DNA of 64,000 bases. It comes from Exiguobacterium sp. s124. Lineage in GTDB: Bacteria; Bacillota; Bacilli; Exiguobacteriales; Exiguobacteriaceae. Position 1 is the first letter of the stretch. Each line of letters begins with the position of its first letter. The position numbers were made by a program, and so were the translations under genes. Below, one piece after another: positions 34,946-46,173 of this stretch. The DNA lies in the NCBI RefSeq assembly GCF_018617485.1, contig NZ_JACSKH010000001.1, positions 1,550,001 through 1,614,000 of the forward strand, given 5' to 3'. The notes beneath the pieces were generated by a model that was not told the origin of the DNA, searched no databases, and saw only the letters and a list, made by a program, of their open reading frames with translations.

Positions 34946-35830
34946 TCAATACCTCCGTTTTCGATCGTTTAACTCCTCCATAAAGGTAACATAATTTTCG
35001 TACCTTGTTGAAGCAATTTCGCCATTTTCAACCGCTTGTTTGATGGCACATCCTGGTTCATTAACGTGGACACATCCCCGGAACTTACAATCGTCATGGC
35101 GTTCCACGAATTCGGGGAAGCACCATCTGAGCTCATCTGTCTCAAGTTCCTGAGGAAACTCTAGACTTGAAAAACCCGGTGTATCGGCAACGAGACCATC
35201 CGCCAATTGGATTAACGTCACGTGACGTGTCGTATGTTTTCCTCGTCCGAGCGATTTCGAGATTGCACCTGTCGCCAACTCGAGTTCTGGCGCAACTGCA
35301 TTGAGTAACGAACTTTTCCCGACACCGGTCTGACCGGCGAAGACGCTCGTTTTTCCCTTGAATAGACTACGCACTTCATCGACACCGTGCCCATGCTCCG
35401 TCGATGTTTCAATCACGTCATACCCAATCGCCCGATAGCGAGCAATCGCCACTTGAATCGGTTCGACTTCACTTTCATCGAGCAAGTCCATCTTCGTCAA
35501 TACGATGATTGGATGAATTTGCTTCGATTCAATGAGAATGAGAAAACGGTCAAGCAAATGATAGGAAAACGCTGGTTCCTTAACTGAAAAGAGGAGGAAC
35601 GCTTGATCAATATTCGCAATCGGTGGCCGAACGAGATGGTTTTGACGCTCTTCCACTTCAAGAATATAACCGGTCCCATCTTCTTGATCTTGAATCACCA
35701 CATCGTCGCCGACGACAGGTGAGATATTGCGTTTTCGAAAATTCCCTCTTGCCCGACAACGAATCTCTTGGTTCGCCTCGGTCATCACATCATAAAACCC
35801 GCCTTGAAGACGAATGATTGTTCCTTTCAT
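34946..35830 (-). CDS. rsgA: RsgA (CpgA), 30S-assembly GTPase
   Basis: Circularly permuted GTPase that matures the small ribosomal subunit. The 294-residue protein has an N-terminal OB fold, G4 TKMDLLDESE near 112, G1 FAGQTGVGKSSLLNAV near 166, G3 DTPGFSSLEF, and a zinc motif DCKFRGCVHVNEPGCAIK. ATG follows AGGAGG. In B. subtilis its homologue is phosphorylated by PrkC, encoded directly upstream here. Confidence 0.97.
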   Translation of the reverse strand: MKGTIIRLQGGFYDVMTEANQEIRCRARGNFRKRNISPVVGDDVVIQDQEDGTGYILEVEERQNHLVRPPIANIDQAFLLFSVKEPAFSYHLLDRFLILIESKQIHPIIVLTKMDLLDESEVEPIQVAIARYRAIGYDVIETSTEHGHGVDEVRSLFKGKTSVFAGQTGVGKSSLLNAVAPELELATGAISKSLGRGKHTTRHVTLIQLADGLVADTPGFSSLEFPQELETDELRWCFPEFVERHDDCKFRGCVHVNEPGCAIKQAVENGEIASTRYENYVTFMEELNDRKRRY

Positions 35831-35846
35831 TATGACTACCTCCTTT

Positions 35847-35879
35847 TAAAAAAGAGGTGACGACACCGTCACCTCTTTA
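35847..35879 (-). terminator. Terminator-like hairpin between prkC and rsgA
   Basis: AAAGAGGTGACG / CGTCACCTCTTT with TTTTAAAA following on the minus strand; it overlaps the end of prkC. Partial read-through must feed rsgA-rpe unless they have another promoter. Confidence 0.75.
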
Positions 35880-37835
35880 TTGTGCCTCTTCGGCTTGCGC
35901 ATATGTGACTGAATCCGTTCGAACAATCTCACCATCAACTTCAATCGTTGCTGTCCCGACTTCGTCAGGGGCAATGACTAGCGTGTACGAGTACGTTGTC
36001 GTCTCTGTGATTTGATCACGAAGTACCTCAATTTCACCACGTGCGTCAACCGTACGAATGACGACTTCGACCGCTTTCGGCTTCTTATCCTTATCCGGTT
36101 GCTCGACTTCAACACTCACTTCACGTTCAATCGAGATATCGGTCGGTTCGACGCCTCCCGATACAATCACCGTGAGCTCCGTTCCCGGGTCGACTGCCGT
36201 CCCGGCTGTCGGAAGTTGACGGATGATTTGACCTTTTGGAACACTTGTCGAAAATTCATCCTTCTTCACGATTTTCAATTTGTTCTGTTCAGCATAAATA
36301 GATGCTTCGTCGAACGTATACCCGGCAAGGTTAGATAGTTCCACTTTGTTGCTACCTGTCGACACAACGAGCGTGACCGTCACCTCTGAAGGAACGACCT
36401 CTTCACCTGGGTCAACCGATTGTGAAATTACATCCCCACTGTTTACTGTTTCAGAAGCTTCAGTTTTGATTTCAAGATCGCTGAATGCCAAGTCTTTTAG
36501 CATACGCTCAGCGGCAGTCTGTGAAAGACCTTCCACGTTCGGCATCTCGACCGTCTCTTTTCCGGCCGATACGACAATCGTCACAGTCGTGCCGCGTTTC
36601 GGTTTACGTCCTTCTTGCGGATTTTGCGAAATGACCTCACCCTCCGCAATATCATCGCTCGCACGTTCTGTCACTTCGACGACAAATCCAGAAGCCTCGA
36701 GTTCTGTCGTCGCGTCCCCGATACTCATGCCGACGACATCAGGCACGACGGCGCGCGACATTTCGTCGGCGACCACATACGCCGCAATGCTTCCCCCAAT
36801 TAAGAGAATGACGAGTAATATCCAAATCCACCATTTGCGTTTCTTCTTTTTAACCGGTTCCTCATTTGGCTCCTGTTCCTTTGGTGGTGTGACCGGGGGC
36901 GGTGTCACCGGTACATCTTGTTTTTCTTCGGGCATGACCGCCGCCATGACGAGTGTTTGGTCGAACTCGTCCTGATTGGCTGAGACTCGTCTCGGCTCAT
37001 TGGCACGTTCTCGGCTTAATGCGGTCATACAATCTTTCTTGAAGGCTGCGACCGATATATGACGGGCACCCGGTGATTTCGACAAGGCTTGCATGACACA
37101 ATTCTCAAGCGCTTGTGGAATATTCGGATTCAAATCCATCGGCCGAATCGGGTCATCTTGCAAATGTTGAAGCGCGACTGCGACCGGCGTCTCGCCGATA
37201 AACGGTACGCGCCCCGTCAACAATTCGTACAAAACGGCACCGAGCGAGTAAATATCCGACTTTTCATCCGCGAACTTCCCGCGAGCTTGTTCAGGTGAGA
37301 AATAGTGGACAGAGCCTAGGACGGACATCGTATGCGTCAACGTCGCATTCGACATCGCGACCGCAATTCCAAAATCGGTCACCTTCACATTTCCATGCTG
37401 ATCGATCATCATATTTTGTGGTTTGATGTCCCGATGAATGATTCGATTCGCATGGGCGTGATCAATCGCATCACAAATCTGTCCCATGATGCGCAACGCC
37501 TCATCGACAGATATGTATTCTTCTTGCAAATATTGTTTTAACGTCACGCCATCGACGTGTTCCATGACGATATAGTATAAATCATCTTCATCACCGACGT
37601 CGTAGATGGCGACGATATTCGGATGGTTCAGACTCGTAGCCGCGTGGGCTTCTCGCTCGAACCGACGTATAAATTGTTCGTTATGTGAGAATTCAGATCG
37701 CAACACCTTGATGGCGACGGTTCGGTTTAAAATCTCGTCATGAGCCCGGTAGACATTTGCCATGCCTCCGCTGCCGATTTGTTGTTCGATCCGATAACGA
37801 TCGTTGATTCGTTCTCCGCTTCGCATCGGATTCAT
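35877..37835 (-). CDS. prkC: PrkC, membrane PASTA-domain Ser/Thr kinase
   Basis: Eukaryotic-like kinase that senses muropeptides or peptidoglycan. The 652-residue protein has a kinase domain at about 14-270: GSGGMANVYRA, Lys in TVAIKVLR, HRDIKPQNMMI, DFGIA, activation-loop ATLTHTMSVLGSVHYFSPEQ. A Lys/Trp-rich stretch precedes one membrane helix near 336-357, followed by three PASTA repeats (VPDVVGMSIGDATTELEASG, MPNVEGLSQTAAERML, LSNLAGYTFDEASIY) and an 80-residue tail. ATG overlaps the stp stop; Met4 is an alternative start. Confidence 0.96.
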   Translation of the reverse strand: MNPMRSGERINDRYRIEQQIGSGGMANVYRAHDEILNRTVAIKVLRSEFSHNEQFIRRFEREAHAATSLNHPNIVAIYDVGDEDDLYYIVMEHVDGVTLKQYLQEEYISVDEALRIMGQICDAIDHAHANRIIHRDIKPQNMMIDQHGNVKVTDFGIAVAMSNATLTHTMSVLGSVHYFSPEQARGKFADEKSDIYSLGAVLYELLTGRVPFIGETPVAVALQHLQDDPIRPMDLNPNIPQALENCVMQALSKSPGARHISVAAFKKDCMTALSRERANEPRRVSANQDEFDQTLVMAAVMPEEKQDVPVTPPPVTPPKEQEPNEEPVKKKKRKWWIWILLVILLIGGSIAAYVVADEMSRAVVPDVVGMSIGDATTELEASGFVVEVTERASDDIAEGEVISQNPQEGRKPKRGTTVTIVVSAGKETVEMPNVEGLSQTAAERMLKDLAFSDLEIKTEASETVNSGDVISQSVDPGEEVVPSEVTVTLVVSTGSNKVELSNLAGYTFDEASIYAEQNKLKIVKKDEFSTSVPKGQIIRQLPTAGTAVDPGTELTVIVSGGVEPTDISIEREVSVEVEQPDKDKKPKAVEVVIRTVDARGEIEVLRDQITETTTYSYTLVIAPDEVGTATIEVDGEIVRTDSVTYAQAEEAQ

Positions 37836-38566
37836 CCTCTCTTTCTATCTGTGAATTGAACGAGCGCGACCGTGATGTTGTCGCTCCCTCCCAATTGATT
37901 GGCTTCAGCAATGAGTTGATCTGCTTTTTGATCAGCCGATACAGCTTGTTGTAACACGTGTTGAATTGCGCCATCCGTCAGATGTGTCGTCAATCCATCC
38001 GTACAAATTAATATCACATCAAACTCAGGGTCAGCGAGCACTTGCACGTCAGGTTCGACTTGTTCGCTTGAACCGATCGCCCGGGTGATGACATTTCGTT
38101 TCGGATGAACGCGCATCTCCTCTTCTGTCAATTCACCGAGCTGTTTAAGCACGTTGACGTAAGAATGATCTTCTGTGAGACGTCTTAATTCATTTGCTTG
38201 CAAGGCATAGACACGGCTGTCACCGATATGAACGATGACCACCGTCTCTCCGTTCCAACAAACGGCTGCCACAGTCGTTCCCATCATGACGAGGTTCGAC
38301 TGCTTTGCAAATTGCAACACTTGTTCATTCGCCAAGTGAATGTGATGACGGAACCATCGCTCGATATCGACCGGGGTCGACGGGAGAGACGGGAAAGCCC
38401 GTCGAAACTCCTCAATCACGATTTGACTCGCGACCTCTCCCGCTGCATGTCCACCCATCCCGTCGGCAACGAGCGCAATTCCTGAGAAGGCATCGCCTAA
38501 GATTAAAACTGCATCTTCATTTTGTGTGCGTACTTGTCCACGATCTGTTCGAAATGCTAATTCCAT
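37832..38566 (-). CDS. stp: Stp (PrpC), PP2C-type protein phosphatase
   Basis: Metal-dependent phosphatase that reverses PrkC signalling. The 244-residue protein starts MELAFRTDRGQVRTQNEDAV and has the PP2C motifs VADGMGGHAAGEVAS, VVIVHIGDSRVYAL, ICTDGLTTHL and GGSDNITVALV. The reading can be extended upstream into rlmN, but Met at 38566, 8 bases after the rlmN stop, fits the family start. It overlaps prkC by 4 bases. Confidence 0.96.
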   Translation of the reverse strand: MELAFRTDRGQVRTQNEDAVLILGDAFSGIALVADGMGGHAAGEVASQIVIEEFRRAFPSLPSTPVDIERWFRHHIHLANEQVLQFAKQSNLVMMGTTVAAVCWNGETVVIVHIGDSRVYALQANELRRLTEDHSYVNVLKQLGELTEEEMRVHPKRNVITRAIGSSEQVEPDVQVLADPEFDVILICTDGLTTHLTDGAIQHVLQQAVSADQKADQLIAEANQLGGSDNITVALVQFTDRKRG

Positions 38567-38574
38567 CTTTCTGA

Positions 38575-39660
38575 TTACCTCGTTTCTTGTTCGCGCTCCT
38601 TCGCTCGAAGTTGCCCACAAGCAGCATCGATATCTGACCCTTGCTCGCGACGAATCGTCACGTTCACATTGCGGTCTTTGAGCACTTTTTCGAAGGCAAA
38701 GATTTGAGCTCTCGGTGTGCGTACATAATCGCGTTCCAATACGTGGTTAACCGGGATCAAGTTGACGTGACATTTGATTCCTTTCAACAAGTCAGCCAAT
38801 TGATGGGCATGGTCTTCTGTATCATTGACGCCACCAAACAATCCGTATTCGAACGTGATGCGACGACCGCTCTTCTCCGTATAGTAACGGACGGCATCCA
38901 TCAACTTGTCTAAGTCAAAGGCACGGTTGATTGGCATGAGACGTGTACGTAGTTCTGTCGTAGCCGCATGAAGCGAGATGGCGAAGTTAATGCGCATTCC
39001 TTCATCCGCAAACTTGTAGATTTTTGGAACGATTCCACTTGTTGATACTGTGATGTGGCGTGCTCCGATGTTGAGTCCGTGATCATGGTTGACCGTGCGC
39101 AAGAAACGCATTAACTCATCATAGTTATCAAACGGCTCACCGATTCCCATGACAACGATTGAGTCGACACGCTCACCTGTCGCGTCTAACGCACGCTGTA
39201 CGTCGAGCACTTGTGCCGTGATTTCACCGGCTTCTAAGTTTCGCTTCAATCCACCGAGTGTTGAAGCACAGAACGTACAACCGATTCGACAACCGACTTG
39301 TGTCGTGACACAAATTGAGTTCCCATATTCGTGACGCATGAGAACCGTTTCAATTGAATAACCGTCTTGAAGTTCAAATAAGAATTTGATTGTACCGTCC
39401 TGTGATTCTTGTTTGACCAATTCTTTTAACGTCGTCAATTGGAATGATGCTTCTAATTGGTCACGTAGTGCCTTTGGAACGTTCGTCATATCGTCGAATG
39501 ACGTGACACGTTTAACGTACATCCAATCATATAATTGTTTCGCACGGAATGATTTTTCTCCTGCTTCCACGACCCACGCTTCAAGTTCAGGGAACGTCAA
39601 CGAATAAAGTGACGGTTTTGCGCCTAAAAGTGGGGTTTTTTCTACTGCTTTTGGATTCAT
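38575..39660 (-). CDS. rlmN: RlmN, dual-specificity 23S rRNA/tRNA adenine-C2 methyltransferase
   Basis: Radical-SAM enzyme that methylates A2503 in 23S rRNA and A37 in some tRNAs. The 361-residue protein has the cluster motif in [20 protein letters not shown] near 120, [57 protein letters not shown], and the C-terminal catalytic Cys in [14 protein letters not shown]. It sits between rsmB and stp, as in B. subtilis. Confidence 0.97.
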   Translation of the reverse strand: MNPKAVEKTPLLGAKPSLYSLTFPELEAWVVEAGEKSFRAKQLYDWMYVKRVTSFDDMTNVPKALRDQLEASFQLTTLKELVKQESQDGTIKFLFELQDGYSIETVLMRHEYGNSICVTTQVGCRIGCTFCASTLGGLKRNLEAGEITAQVLDVQRALDATGERVDSIVVMGIGEPFDNYDELMRFLRTVNHDHGLNIGARHITVSTSGIVPKIYKFADEGMRINFAISLHAATTELRTRLMPINRAFDLDKLMDAVRYYTEKSGRRITFEYGLFGGVNDTEDHAHQLADLLKGIKCHVNLIPVNHVLERDYVRTPRAQIFAFEKVLKDRNVNVTIRREQGSDIDAACGQLRAKEREQETR

Positions 39661-39663
39661 TTT

Positions 39664-40995
39664 TTATACCTCTTTCTTAAATGCGGCGATATAGAAGCCG
39701 TCGGTCCCGAATGTCGTCGGTAATAGTTTTAATTCAGCACGGTCCGATGCCATGATCGGACGAACAGATTGTGGGAGACGTTCTCGTAACGTTTCGTCCC
39801 AGACCAATCCTTTTGATAACACATAGTCAGCCTGTGTCTCGTTCTCAGACGGATCAATTGTACATGTCGAGTAAACAAGCGTACCACCTGGCTTGAGCAG
39901 TGGCAATACGGCATCAATGATTTGTCGTTGAATCTTCGGTAAGTTCTCGAGCTGGGCTTTGTCTTTCGTCCATTTGATATCAGGCTTGCGACGAATAACA
40001 CCGAGCCCTGAACAAGGAACGTCCAGAAGGATTCGATCAAAACTCTCTTTTTCGAACTGTTCACCTGCCAGACGAGCATCAAGGGCAAGTGCGGTCACTC
40101 CATTGATGTGAAGACGTTTGGCTTGCTGGTCAATCAATTTCGCTTTATGTGGGTGTAAATCGAGCGCTGTGAGCGATCCACTTTCCATCCGTTCAGCCGT
40201 ATGCATCGCTTTCCCACCAGGGGCGGCACACGCGTCTAAAATATGGTCATCTTTCGAAACGCCGAGCGCATCTGCGACAAGCATAGAGCTCTCATCTTGA
40301 ACCGATAAAAGTCCTTCCTCGATGAATGGGGTCGAATGGACGTTGCCCGATTCGACAACGAGTCCATCGCTCGATAGTTCAGAGCGAGATGTCAAGACGC
40401 CCAAGTCGGCCAAGCGATTCATCATTTCGTCGACAGACGCACGTTTCCGGTTGACGCGTACCGTGACAGGAGCCGGCTCATTGTTTAACTGACAGATGGC
40501 TTCAGCCGTCTCGACACCGTAAAAATCAATCCAGTCCGAAACGAGCCACTTCGGGTGACTATGCTCAATCGAGATTCTCTCCGCATCCGTCAATTCACTA
40601 AAATCAGGGAATCCTTCACGGAGAACGTTACGTAACACCCCGTTCACGAACTTACTCGTCCCGAGATGATGTCCTCGTTTTTTTGCGATTTCGACGGCTT
40701 CGTGCAAGACGGCACGATCCGGTACCTTATCAAGGTAAAAAAGTTGATATACACTCATTCGAAGAAGCGGAAGCACGAACTTGTCGAGCTTCTTCGGAGA
40801 ACGGATTCGATCGTTTAAGATGTAGTCCAACGTCCCTTTCCGACTGAGTGTCCCATAGACGAGTTCGGTATACAGACCCACATCTTTCGGGGCAACTTTT
40901 TTTTGTTTTAATACATCATTGACGGCAATCGTTGAATACGCGCCGCCTTGTTCAATTTTCATCAGCGTATCGAGCGCTGCTTCACGTACGTTCAT
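39664..40995 (-). CDS. rsmB: RsmB, 16S rRNA (cytosine-967-C5) methyltransferase
   Basis: SAM-dependent m5C methyltransferase. The 443-residue protein has an N-terminal NusB-like RNA-binding domain ([20 protein letters not shown] to about 130) and a Rossmann domain with [38 protein letters not shown] (the PC catalytic motif) and [20 protein letters not shown] with the second catalytic Cys. It overlaps the end of the def-fmt fusion by 14 bases. Confidence 0.97.
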   Translation of the reverse strand: MNVREAALDTLMKIEQGGAYSTIAVNDVLKQKKVAPKDVGLYTELVYGTLSRKGTLDYILNDRIRSPKKLDKFVLPLLRMSVYQLFYLDKVPDRAVLHEAVEIAKKRGHHLGTSKFVNGVLRNVLREGFPDFSELTDAERISIEHSHPKWLVSDWIDFYGVETAEAICQLNNEPAPVTVRVNRKRASVDEMMNRLADLGVLTSRSELSSDGLVVESGNVHSTPFIEEGLLSVQDESSMLVADALGVSKDDHILDACAAPGGKAMHTAERMESGSLTALDLHPHKAKLIDQQAKRLHINGVTALALDARLAGEQFEKESFDRILLDVPCSGLGVIRRKPDIKWTKDKAQLENLPKIQRQIIDAVLPLLKPGGTLVYSTCTIDPSENETQADYVLSKGLVWDETLRERLPQSVRPIMASDRAELKLLPTTFGTDGFYIAAFKKEV

Positions 40996-42382
40996 GAGTT
41001 CCTCCTAATCGGTCACCAACACGCAACTTCTGTCCAGCTCCGCGCATGAAGGTCGCACCATCCATTCGCTTTTTACCTGCTGGTTGTAGGTCCGTCACTT
41101 TGATGGCGACATTGTTTCCGGTCGCCACGACGAACCCGTCTTCTTCTAGGCGAATGACTTCTCCCGGTTGACCTGCACCGGTCGTCTTTTCTCCCATGAA
41201 CAGTTTCACCCGTTCTCCGTCAAGCGTCGAGTAGGCAGTCGGGAATGGGTTCATCCCTCGAATATGGTTATAGATGGCTTCTCCACCGATACTCCAGTCA
41301 ATCTGTTCGCGCTCACGGCTAATGTTCGGCGCAAACGTCACCTCCCGCTCATCTTGAGGGACCGCTTCAATCCATCCTTCTAAGAAAGCTGGAAGTGTGC
41401 GAATGAGAAGATCACTTCCCGCTACGGCAAGTTTATCAAATAGCGTTCCGACCGTATCCATCTCTTCGATTGGGACGATTGTATTCGCAATCATGTCACC
41501 CGCGTCTAACTTGTCGACCATATACATGATCGTCACACCTGTCTCCGATTCACCATCGATGATGGCTTGATGAATCGGGGCGCCTCCCCGATATTTTGGA
41601 AGAAGTGAGGCATGAACATTGATCGCTCCGTGAGGCGGTGCCTCGAGTAATGCGGTCGGCACGATTTGTCCATACGCTGCCGTGACGATGAGGTCCGGGC
41701 GCAACTCTAAAATTCCGGCATAATCTGTTCGAACTTTCTCAGGTTGTAAGACAGGAATACCGTGACGGAGTGCACACTCTTTCACAGGCGTTGGTTTGAG
41801 TTCACGTTTTCGTCCGACCGGTTTGTCCGGTTGCGAAACGACACCTACGACATTGTATCCTTCTTCGAGCAGTCGCTCAAGTACAGATACCGCAAATGTC
41901 GGAGTTCCCATAAAGACGATTCGCTTGTCTTTTCCAGGGTTTGGAACCGCTAGCTTGTCAGTGAACAAGACCCCATCCAAATGATCCATCTCATGCTGAA
42001 TCGCACGAGCGAAGAAACCGCTCGCTTGAATGGTATGCGTCCGGCCTTTCAAGTCCTGATTTTTGACGACGATCGACTCATGACGTTCCACGAATCCGAA
42101 TTCTCCTGGGATGCTCAAACATCCTTCAAGACCGACCTCACGTCCAGACGTTTCAATGATTTCAGGATTGATCAAGACGAGTGGACCCGTCTCATCATCG
42201 GTATGGACGACAGCGAGTCGCTGATTCAAATTGACCTGTGGCGCCGCGACTCCGACTCCGTCGTACTCATACATCGTATCAAACAAACGGTCGACCGTTT
42301 GTCGCAATTTTTTATCGAACTTCGTTACCGGTTCGCATGTCACACGTAAAATATCGTTTGGTACTTCTACTACTTTATACAT
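40982..42382 (-). CDS. def-fmt: Peptide deformylase / methionyl-tRNA formyltransferase fusion
   Basis: One 466-residue reading joins two enzymes that are separate neighbours in B. subtilis. Residues 1-144 are a deformylase with all metal-site motifs: GVGVAAPQ (42-49), EGCLS (86-90), QHEMDHLDG (129-137). A linker of about eight residues (AVPNPGKD) leads into formyltransferase from residue 153: [55 protein letters not shown], and a C-terminal tRNA-binding OB fold ([16 protein letters not shown]). The ATG at 42382 follows AGGTGG; the GTG at 42397 lies upstream of that site. Both halves look intact. Confidence 0.93.
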   Translation of the reverse strand: MYKVVEVPNDILRVTCEPVTKFDKKLRQTVDRLFDTMYEYDGVGVAAPQVNLNQRLAVVHTDDETGPLVLINPEIIETSGREVGLEGCLSIPGEFGFVERHESIVVKNQDLKGRTHTIQASGFFARAIQHEMDHLDGVLFTDKLAVPNPGKDKRIVFMGTPTFAVSVLERLLEEGYNVVGVVSQPDKPVGRKRELKPTPVKECALRHGIPVLQPEKVRTDYAGILELRPDLIVTAAYGQIVPTALLEAPPHGAINVHASLLPKYRGGAPIHQAIIDGESETGVTIMYMVDKLDAGDMIANTIVPIEEMDTVGTLFDKLAVAGSDLLIRTLPAFLEGWIEAVPQDEREVTFAPNISREREQIDWSIGGEAIYNHIRGMNPFPTAYSTLDGERVKLFMGEKTTGAGQPGEVIRLEEDGFVVATGNNVAIKVTDLQPAGKKRMDGATFMRGAGQKLRVGDRLGGTHERT

Positions 42383-42393
42383 GTCTCTCCACC

Positions 42394-44718
42394 TCACATG
42401 AATACGTATGGGTTCACATCGATACTCATTTGATATTCTTTCTTACTGATTGCTTTTGCTCTTGCTTGTTGAAGTCTTGCTAGTTCCGCGTAAAGTGTGT
42501 CAGGTTGTTTCGTTTTAATGAACACTTGATAACGATACGCGTTCTTTAATTTTGATAACGGGGCAGGCATCGGACCATTCAAGCGGCTATTCTCTACTTG
42601 CGCTTGTAAAAAGTCCGATGCGAACAGTTCCGCTTCCGCTTTGGCGACGAGCGGGTTCTCTGCTGAGAACGTGACGAGCGTCAAAAACCAATACGGCGGG
42701 TGGTTCCCGACTTGACGAAGACCCATCTCTTTCGCAAAGAACGTTTCATAATCATGTTCACTCGCTGTCTCAATCACGTAATGGTCCGGGTTGTACGTTT
42801 GCACGAATGCCTCACCTGGAAGTTTGCCGCGCCCCGCCCTTCCCGCCACTTGGGTGACGAGTTGGAAAGTCCGTTCGGTCGCTCGGAAGTCAGGCATCCC
42901 GAGTGTCGCATCTGCCGCGAGTACTCCGACGAGGGTGACGTTCGGGAAGTCGAGTCCTTTGGCAATCATTTGGGTGCCGAGTAAAATGTCGGCCTCTCCT
43001 TCTTCAAAGCGTCGTAACAGTTGTTCATGGGAACCTTTCCGCGACGTCGTATCTTGGTCCATGCGGATGATGCGCGCCTCTGGAATCCGGTTCAACAGCT
43101 CCGTTTCGATCTTTTGCGTCCCTGATCCGAACTGCTTGATTTTTTTGCTGTTACACGATGGACACGTCGACGGCATCCCGACTTCGTAGCCACAATAATG
43201 ACACTTCAATCGATCACCATACTGGTGATACGTTAAATTGACGGCACAGTGCGGACACGTCATCCCTTCCCCACAGTCCCGACACATGACAAATGTCGTA
43301 AACCCACGACGGTTCAACAGAATGACACATTGCTCTTTTTTTGCGATTCGGTCGAGAATCCCGTCGAACAATTCTTCCGAGAACATCGTCGTATTGCCTT
43401 TTGCCAGTTCGCGGCGCATATCGATAATGTGGACAGGCGGCATTTCCCCGCCGTACCGCTCTTTCAAGTGCAAATAACGATATACACCTTTTTGCGCCCG
43501 TGCGTAAGATTCGAGAGAAGGTGTCGCACTTCCCAATACGACGGGACACCCATGATAGCGAGACCGCCAAATGGCGACATCACGCGCATGATAACGTGGA
43601 TTTTCTTCTTGTTTATACGTCGTCTCATGCTCTTCATCCAAGATGATGAGACCGAGACGGTCGAGCGGCGCAAAAATCGCAGAACGGGCCCCGACGACGA
43701 CGTCGACTTCTTTCCGCTTGATTTTACGCCATTCATCATACTTCTCACCTTTTGAAAGAGCACTGTGTAAGACTGCGACGCGTTCCCCGAAGCGACGCTT
43801 AAATCGCTTCACCATCATCGGGGTCAAACTGATTTCAGGCACGAGCAAAATGGCCTGTTTTCCTTCATCGATGACTTGCCCAATCGACTCTAAATACACT
43901 TCGGTTTTTCCGCTACCCGTCACGCCATGGACGAGCAATGTCTCTCCTGCATCCGCCTCATGAATCGCCTGGACCGCATTCGCCTGACTATCATTTAACT
44001 GCACAGATTCCTGTACTTGTTCAATCGTCGCGTAAGGGTCGCGATTCAATTCAACTTCCGTCAACCGTACCGCCCCAATGTCTTCAAGCTTTTGAAGTTG
44101 TGGGCGAGTCAATCCGATTTGACGAAGTGCCGACCAGTACATACGCGGCGTCTCTTCTAACTGCTGAATCGCTTCAAGCTGTTTTTTCGCGCGTTTCGAG
44201 ACGACGGTCGCTTCGAGCAGTTCGACGACGATGTCGGTTTTGACCGTTTTCTTCTCTTTCAGAACAGGGGCGAGGGTAAGCTCCCCTTTTTTAGCGAGTC
44301 CTAAAATGACAGACTGTATGTCTTTCGGATACTCCGATAAATGTGTCCCTAGACGAACACCGTCAGGCACATGCCCTTCTTTGATTTCTTTGTCATAACT
44401 GACTTTCAGCGCTGCAGGTAGCATCGCGAGAAGCGCGGAAGACCGAAAGCAAAGCGTCGTCTCTTTCACATGAATGGACAAGTCGAGCAGTTCATCTGTG
44501 AGTGACGATTCTTCATCTAATAAAGCTTCCAGTGGCTTCAATCCATCTCTCGTCCCGTCAGACGTGCCGACGACGATTCCTAACAGACGGCGTGAGCCGA
44601 AAGGAACCGAGACGCGCATCCCTGGTTCAATCAAGGATTCGAACTGTTCGGGCACTTCATAGTCAAACGGACGATCGATCGTGATCACCGGTGCATCGAC
44701 ATGGACGTGGGCAATCAT
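42394..44718 (-). CDS. priA: PriA, primosomal replication-restart helicase
   Basis: Rebuilds replication forks away from the origin. The 774-residue protein has an N-terminal 3'-end-binding domain, Walker [16 protein letters not shown] near 265, [20 protein letters not shown], the paired zinc module [17 protein letters not shown] and [17 protein letters not shown], and a C-terminal helicase domain with [19 protein letters not shown] and [16 protein letters not shown]. The ATG overlaps the coaBC stop. Confidence 0.97.
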   Translation of the reverse strand: MIAHVHVDAPVITIDRPFDYEVPEQFESLIEPGMRVSVPFGSRRLLGIVVGTSDGTRDGLKPLEALLDEESSLTDELLDLSIHVKETTLCFRSSALLAMLPAALKVSYDKEIKEGHVPDGVRLGTHLSEYPKDIQSVILGLAKKGELTLAPVLKEKKTVKTDIVVELLEATVVSKRAKKQLEAIQQLEETPRMYWSALRQIGLTRPQLQKLEDIGAVRLTEVELNRDPYATIEQVQESVQLNDSQANAVQAIHEADAGETLLVHGVTGSGKTEVYLESIGQVIDEGKQAILLVPEISLTPMMVKRFKRRFGERVAVLHSALSKGEKYDEWRKIKRKEVDVVVGARSAIFAPLDRLGLIILDEEHETTYKQEENPRYHARDVAIWRSRYHGCPVVLGSATPSLESYARAQKGVYRYLHLKERYGGEMPPVHIIDMRRELAKGNTTMFSEELFDGILDRIAKKEQCVILLNRRGFTTFVMCRDCGEGMTCPHCAVNLTYHQYGDRLKCHYCGYEVGMPSTCPSCNSKKIKQFGSGTQKIETELLNRIPEARIIRMDQDTTSRKGSHEQLLRRFEEGEADILLGTQMIAKGLDFPNVTLVGVLAADATLGMPDFRATERTFQLVTQVAGRAGRGKLPGEAFVQTYNPDHYVIETASEHDYETFFAKEMGLRQVGNHPPYWFLTLVTFSAENPLVAKAEAELFASDFLQAQVENSRLNGPMPAPLSKLKNAYRYQVFIKTKQPDTLYAELARLQQARAKAISKKEYQMSIDVNPYVFM

Positions 44719-45905
44719 CGGACCGCTTCCTTAAAATGTGTGAGCAGTTCGAACGCCAACTGTTTCTTCGATTGTTTCGGTAAGTTGAGCGTCGTCCCGT
44801 CTGCATGAAAGAGGACTGCTTCATTGTCGTCTGCACCGAATCCGATGTCGCTGCCGGATACATCGTTTGCGACGAGGAAATCGACGTTCTTTTTCTTCAG
44901 TTTGGCTGCGGCATGTTCTTCGAGCCGTTCTGTCTCGGCAGCAAACCCAACTAATATTTGATGAGTCTTTCGTTCACCGAGTGTTTTTAAAATGTCCGTC
45001 GTTTCTTCGAGTTCGATGGTGAGTGGTCCGTGAACTTTTTTATGTTTCTCTGCATGAACCGTTTTCGGACGATAATCCGCAACGGCCGCCGACTTCACGA
45101 CGAGGTCGAGTGAATCAAAACGACTTGTCACTTCATGTAGCATCTCTTCACTCGACATAACCGGAATCGCCGTCACGCCGTCTGGTACCGGGACTTGAAG
45201 CGGACCGTGGACGAGTGTGACACGGGCACCCATATCACGTGCCACTTCTGCGAGCGCGACACCCATTTTCCCTGATGAGTCGTTTGATAAGTAACGAACC
45301 GGATCGATGCGCTCTACCGTCGGACCTGCTGTAATCAATACTTCTTTTCCGAGGTATAGTTTCGGGACGAACTGGCTTTCGATGATGCGTACCAAATCTT
45401 CTGGTTCTGGTAGGCGTCCACCACCAATCCAACCACATGCCAAGTTGCCGACGCCCGGTTCGATCAACTGATAGCCGTATGATTTCAACGTCTCGATATT
45501 CCGCTGTGTGGCAGGATGTTCGAGCATATTCACGTTCATCGCCGGTGAGACGATGACCGGGCACTTCGCCGCAAGAATCGACGTCGTGATAAAGTCATCT
45601 GCAATCCCGTTCGCCAGTTTTGCGATCATGTTTGCTGTCGCAGGAGCAACGACGATCAAATCACTCGAGTCGACGACATCGATATGCGCAATCTTTGTCG
45701 GGTCGTGCTCTTCGAACACATCGGTATAGACCGGGTTTCGACTGAGCGCCTGGAAGGTCGCCTGACCCACGAATTGTTCTGCCGATTTCGTCATCGCGAC
45801 ACGAACATTCGCTCCGGCTTGAACCAATTTCGATGTGAGCGCACACGCCTTATAGGCGGCGATGCCACCACTCACACATAACAAAATAGTACGATCCTTC
45901 ACCAT
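44715..45905 (-). CDS. coaBC: CoaBC, phosphopantothenoylcysteine synthetase/decarboxylase
   Basis: Bifunctional enzyme for two steps of coenzyme A synthesis. The 396-residue protein starts MVKDRTILLCVSGGIAAYKA (flavin decarboxylase with PAMNVNMLEHPATQRNIETL and CGWIGGGRLPEPEDL). The synthetase half begins near 185: EVLITAGPTVERIDPVRYLS, NDSSGKMGVALAEVA, VKSAAVADYRPK. ATG follows GGGGGAG; an earlier in-frame Met is rejected for lack of a ribosome site. Confidence 0.97.
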   Translation of the reverse strand: MVKDRTILLCVSGGIAAYKACALTSKLVQAGANVRVAMTKSAEQFVGQATFQALSRNPVYTDVFEEHDPTKIAHIDVVDSSDLIVVAPATANMIAKLANGIADDFITTSILAAKCPVIVSPAMNVNMLEHPATQRNIETLKSYGYQLIEPGVGNLACGWIGGGRLPEPEDLVRIIESQFVPKLYLGKEVLITAGPTVERIDPVRYLSNDSSGKMGVALAEVARDMGARVTLVHGPLQVPVPDGVTAIPVMSSEEMLHEVTSRFDSLDLVVKSAAVADYRPKTVHAEKHKKVHGPLTIELEETTDILKTLGERKTHQILVGFAAETERLEEHAAAKLKKKNVDFLVANDVSGSDIGFGADDNEAVLFHADGTTLNLPKQSKKQLAFELLTHFKEAVR

Positions 45906-45927
45906 TCCCAAACTCCCCCTTATAGAC

Positions 45928-45958
45928 AATGAGACCCAAGTCGCAAACGACTTGGGTC
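45928..45958 (-). terminator. Hairpin between rpoZ and coaBC
   Basis: GACCCAAGTCG / CGACTTGGGTC with a four-base loop is followed by TCATTGTC on the minus strand. The tail is weak, so it is more likely a partial terminator or processing site than a full stop. Confidence 0.5.
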
Positions 45959-45963
45959 ACACT

Positions 45964-46173
45964 TCATCCGTTGTTTTTTTCGTTCACGATGATTGTCGTA
46001 TCACCCGAAAATAGTTCTTCTAACGCTTGACCGACCGGCTTATATGATTTTGGCTCGGCGACTTTCGGTGCTTTTCCATCTTGAATCTGACGCGCCCGTT
46101 TCGCAGCGACCGTAACGATCGTATATTTTGACGGGATAGTACGTTGTAAGGCATCAATCGAAGGGTATAACAT
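45964..46173 (-). CDS. rpoZ: RNA polymerase omega subunit
   Basis: Small subunit that chaperones beta-prime assembly. The 69-residue protein starts [20 protein letters not shown] and shows the family motif [13 protein letters not shown] followed by [14 protein letters not shown]. It directly follows gmk (one-base overlap), the standard order. Confidence 0.95.
   Translation of the reverse strand: MLYPSIDALQRTIPSKYTIVTVAAKRARQIQDGKAPKVAEPKSYKPVGQALEELFSGDTTIIVNEKNNG

Noticed and set aside
36346-36975. A 209-codon open frame on the plus strand over prkC
   Set aside because: It is antisense to the PASTA and linker region, low in complexity (Ser/Thr rich), and has no start signal.
42383-42397. 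GTG at 42397 as the start of the def-fmt fusion
   Set aside because: The Shine-Dalgarno AGGTGG lies downstream of that GTG and seven to nine bases before the ATG at 42382, and deformylases begin at the latter position.
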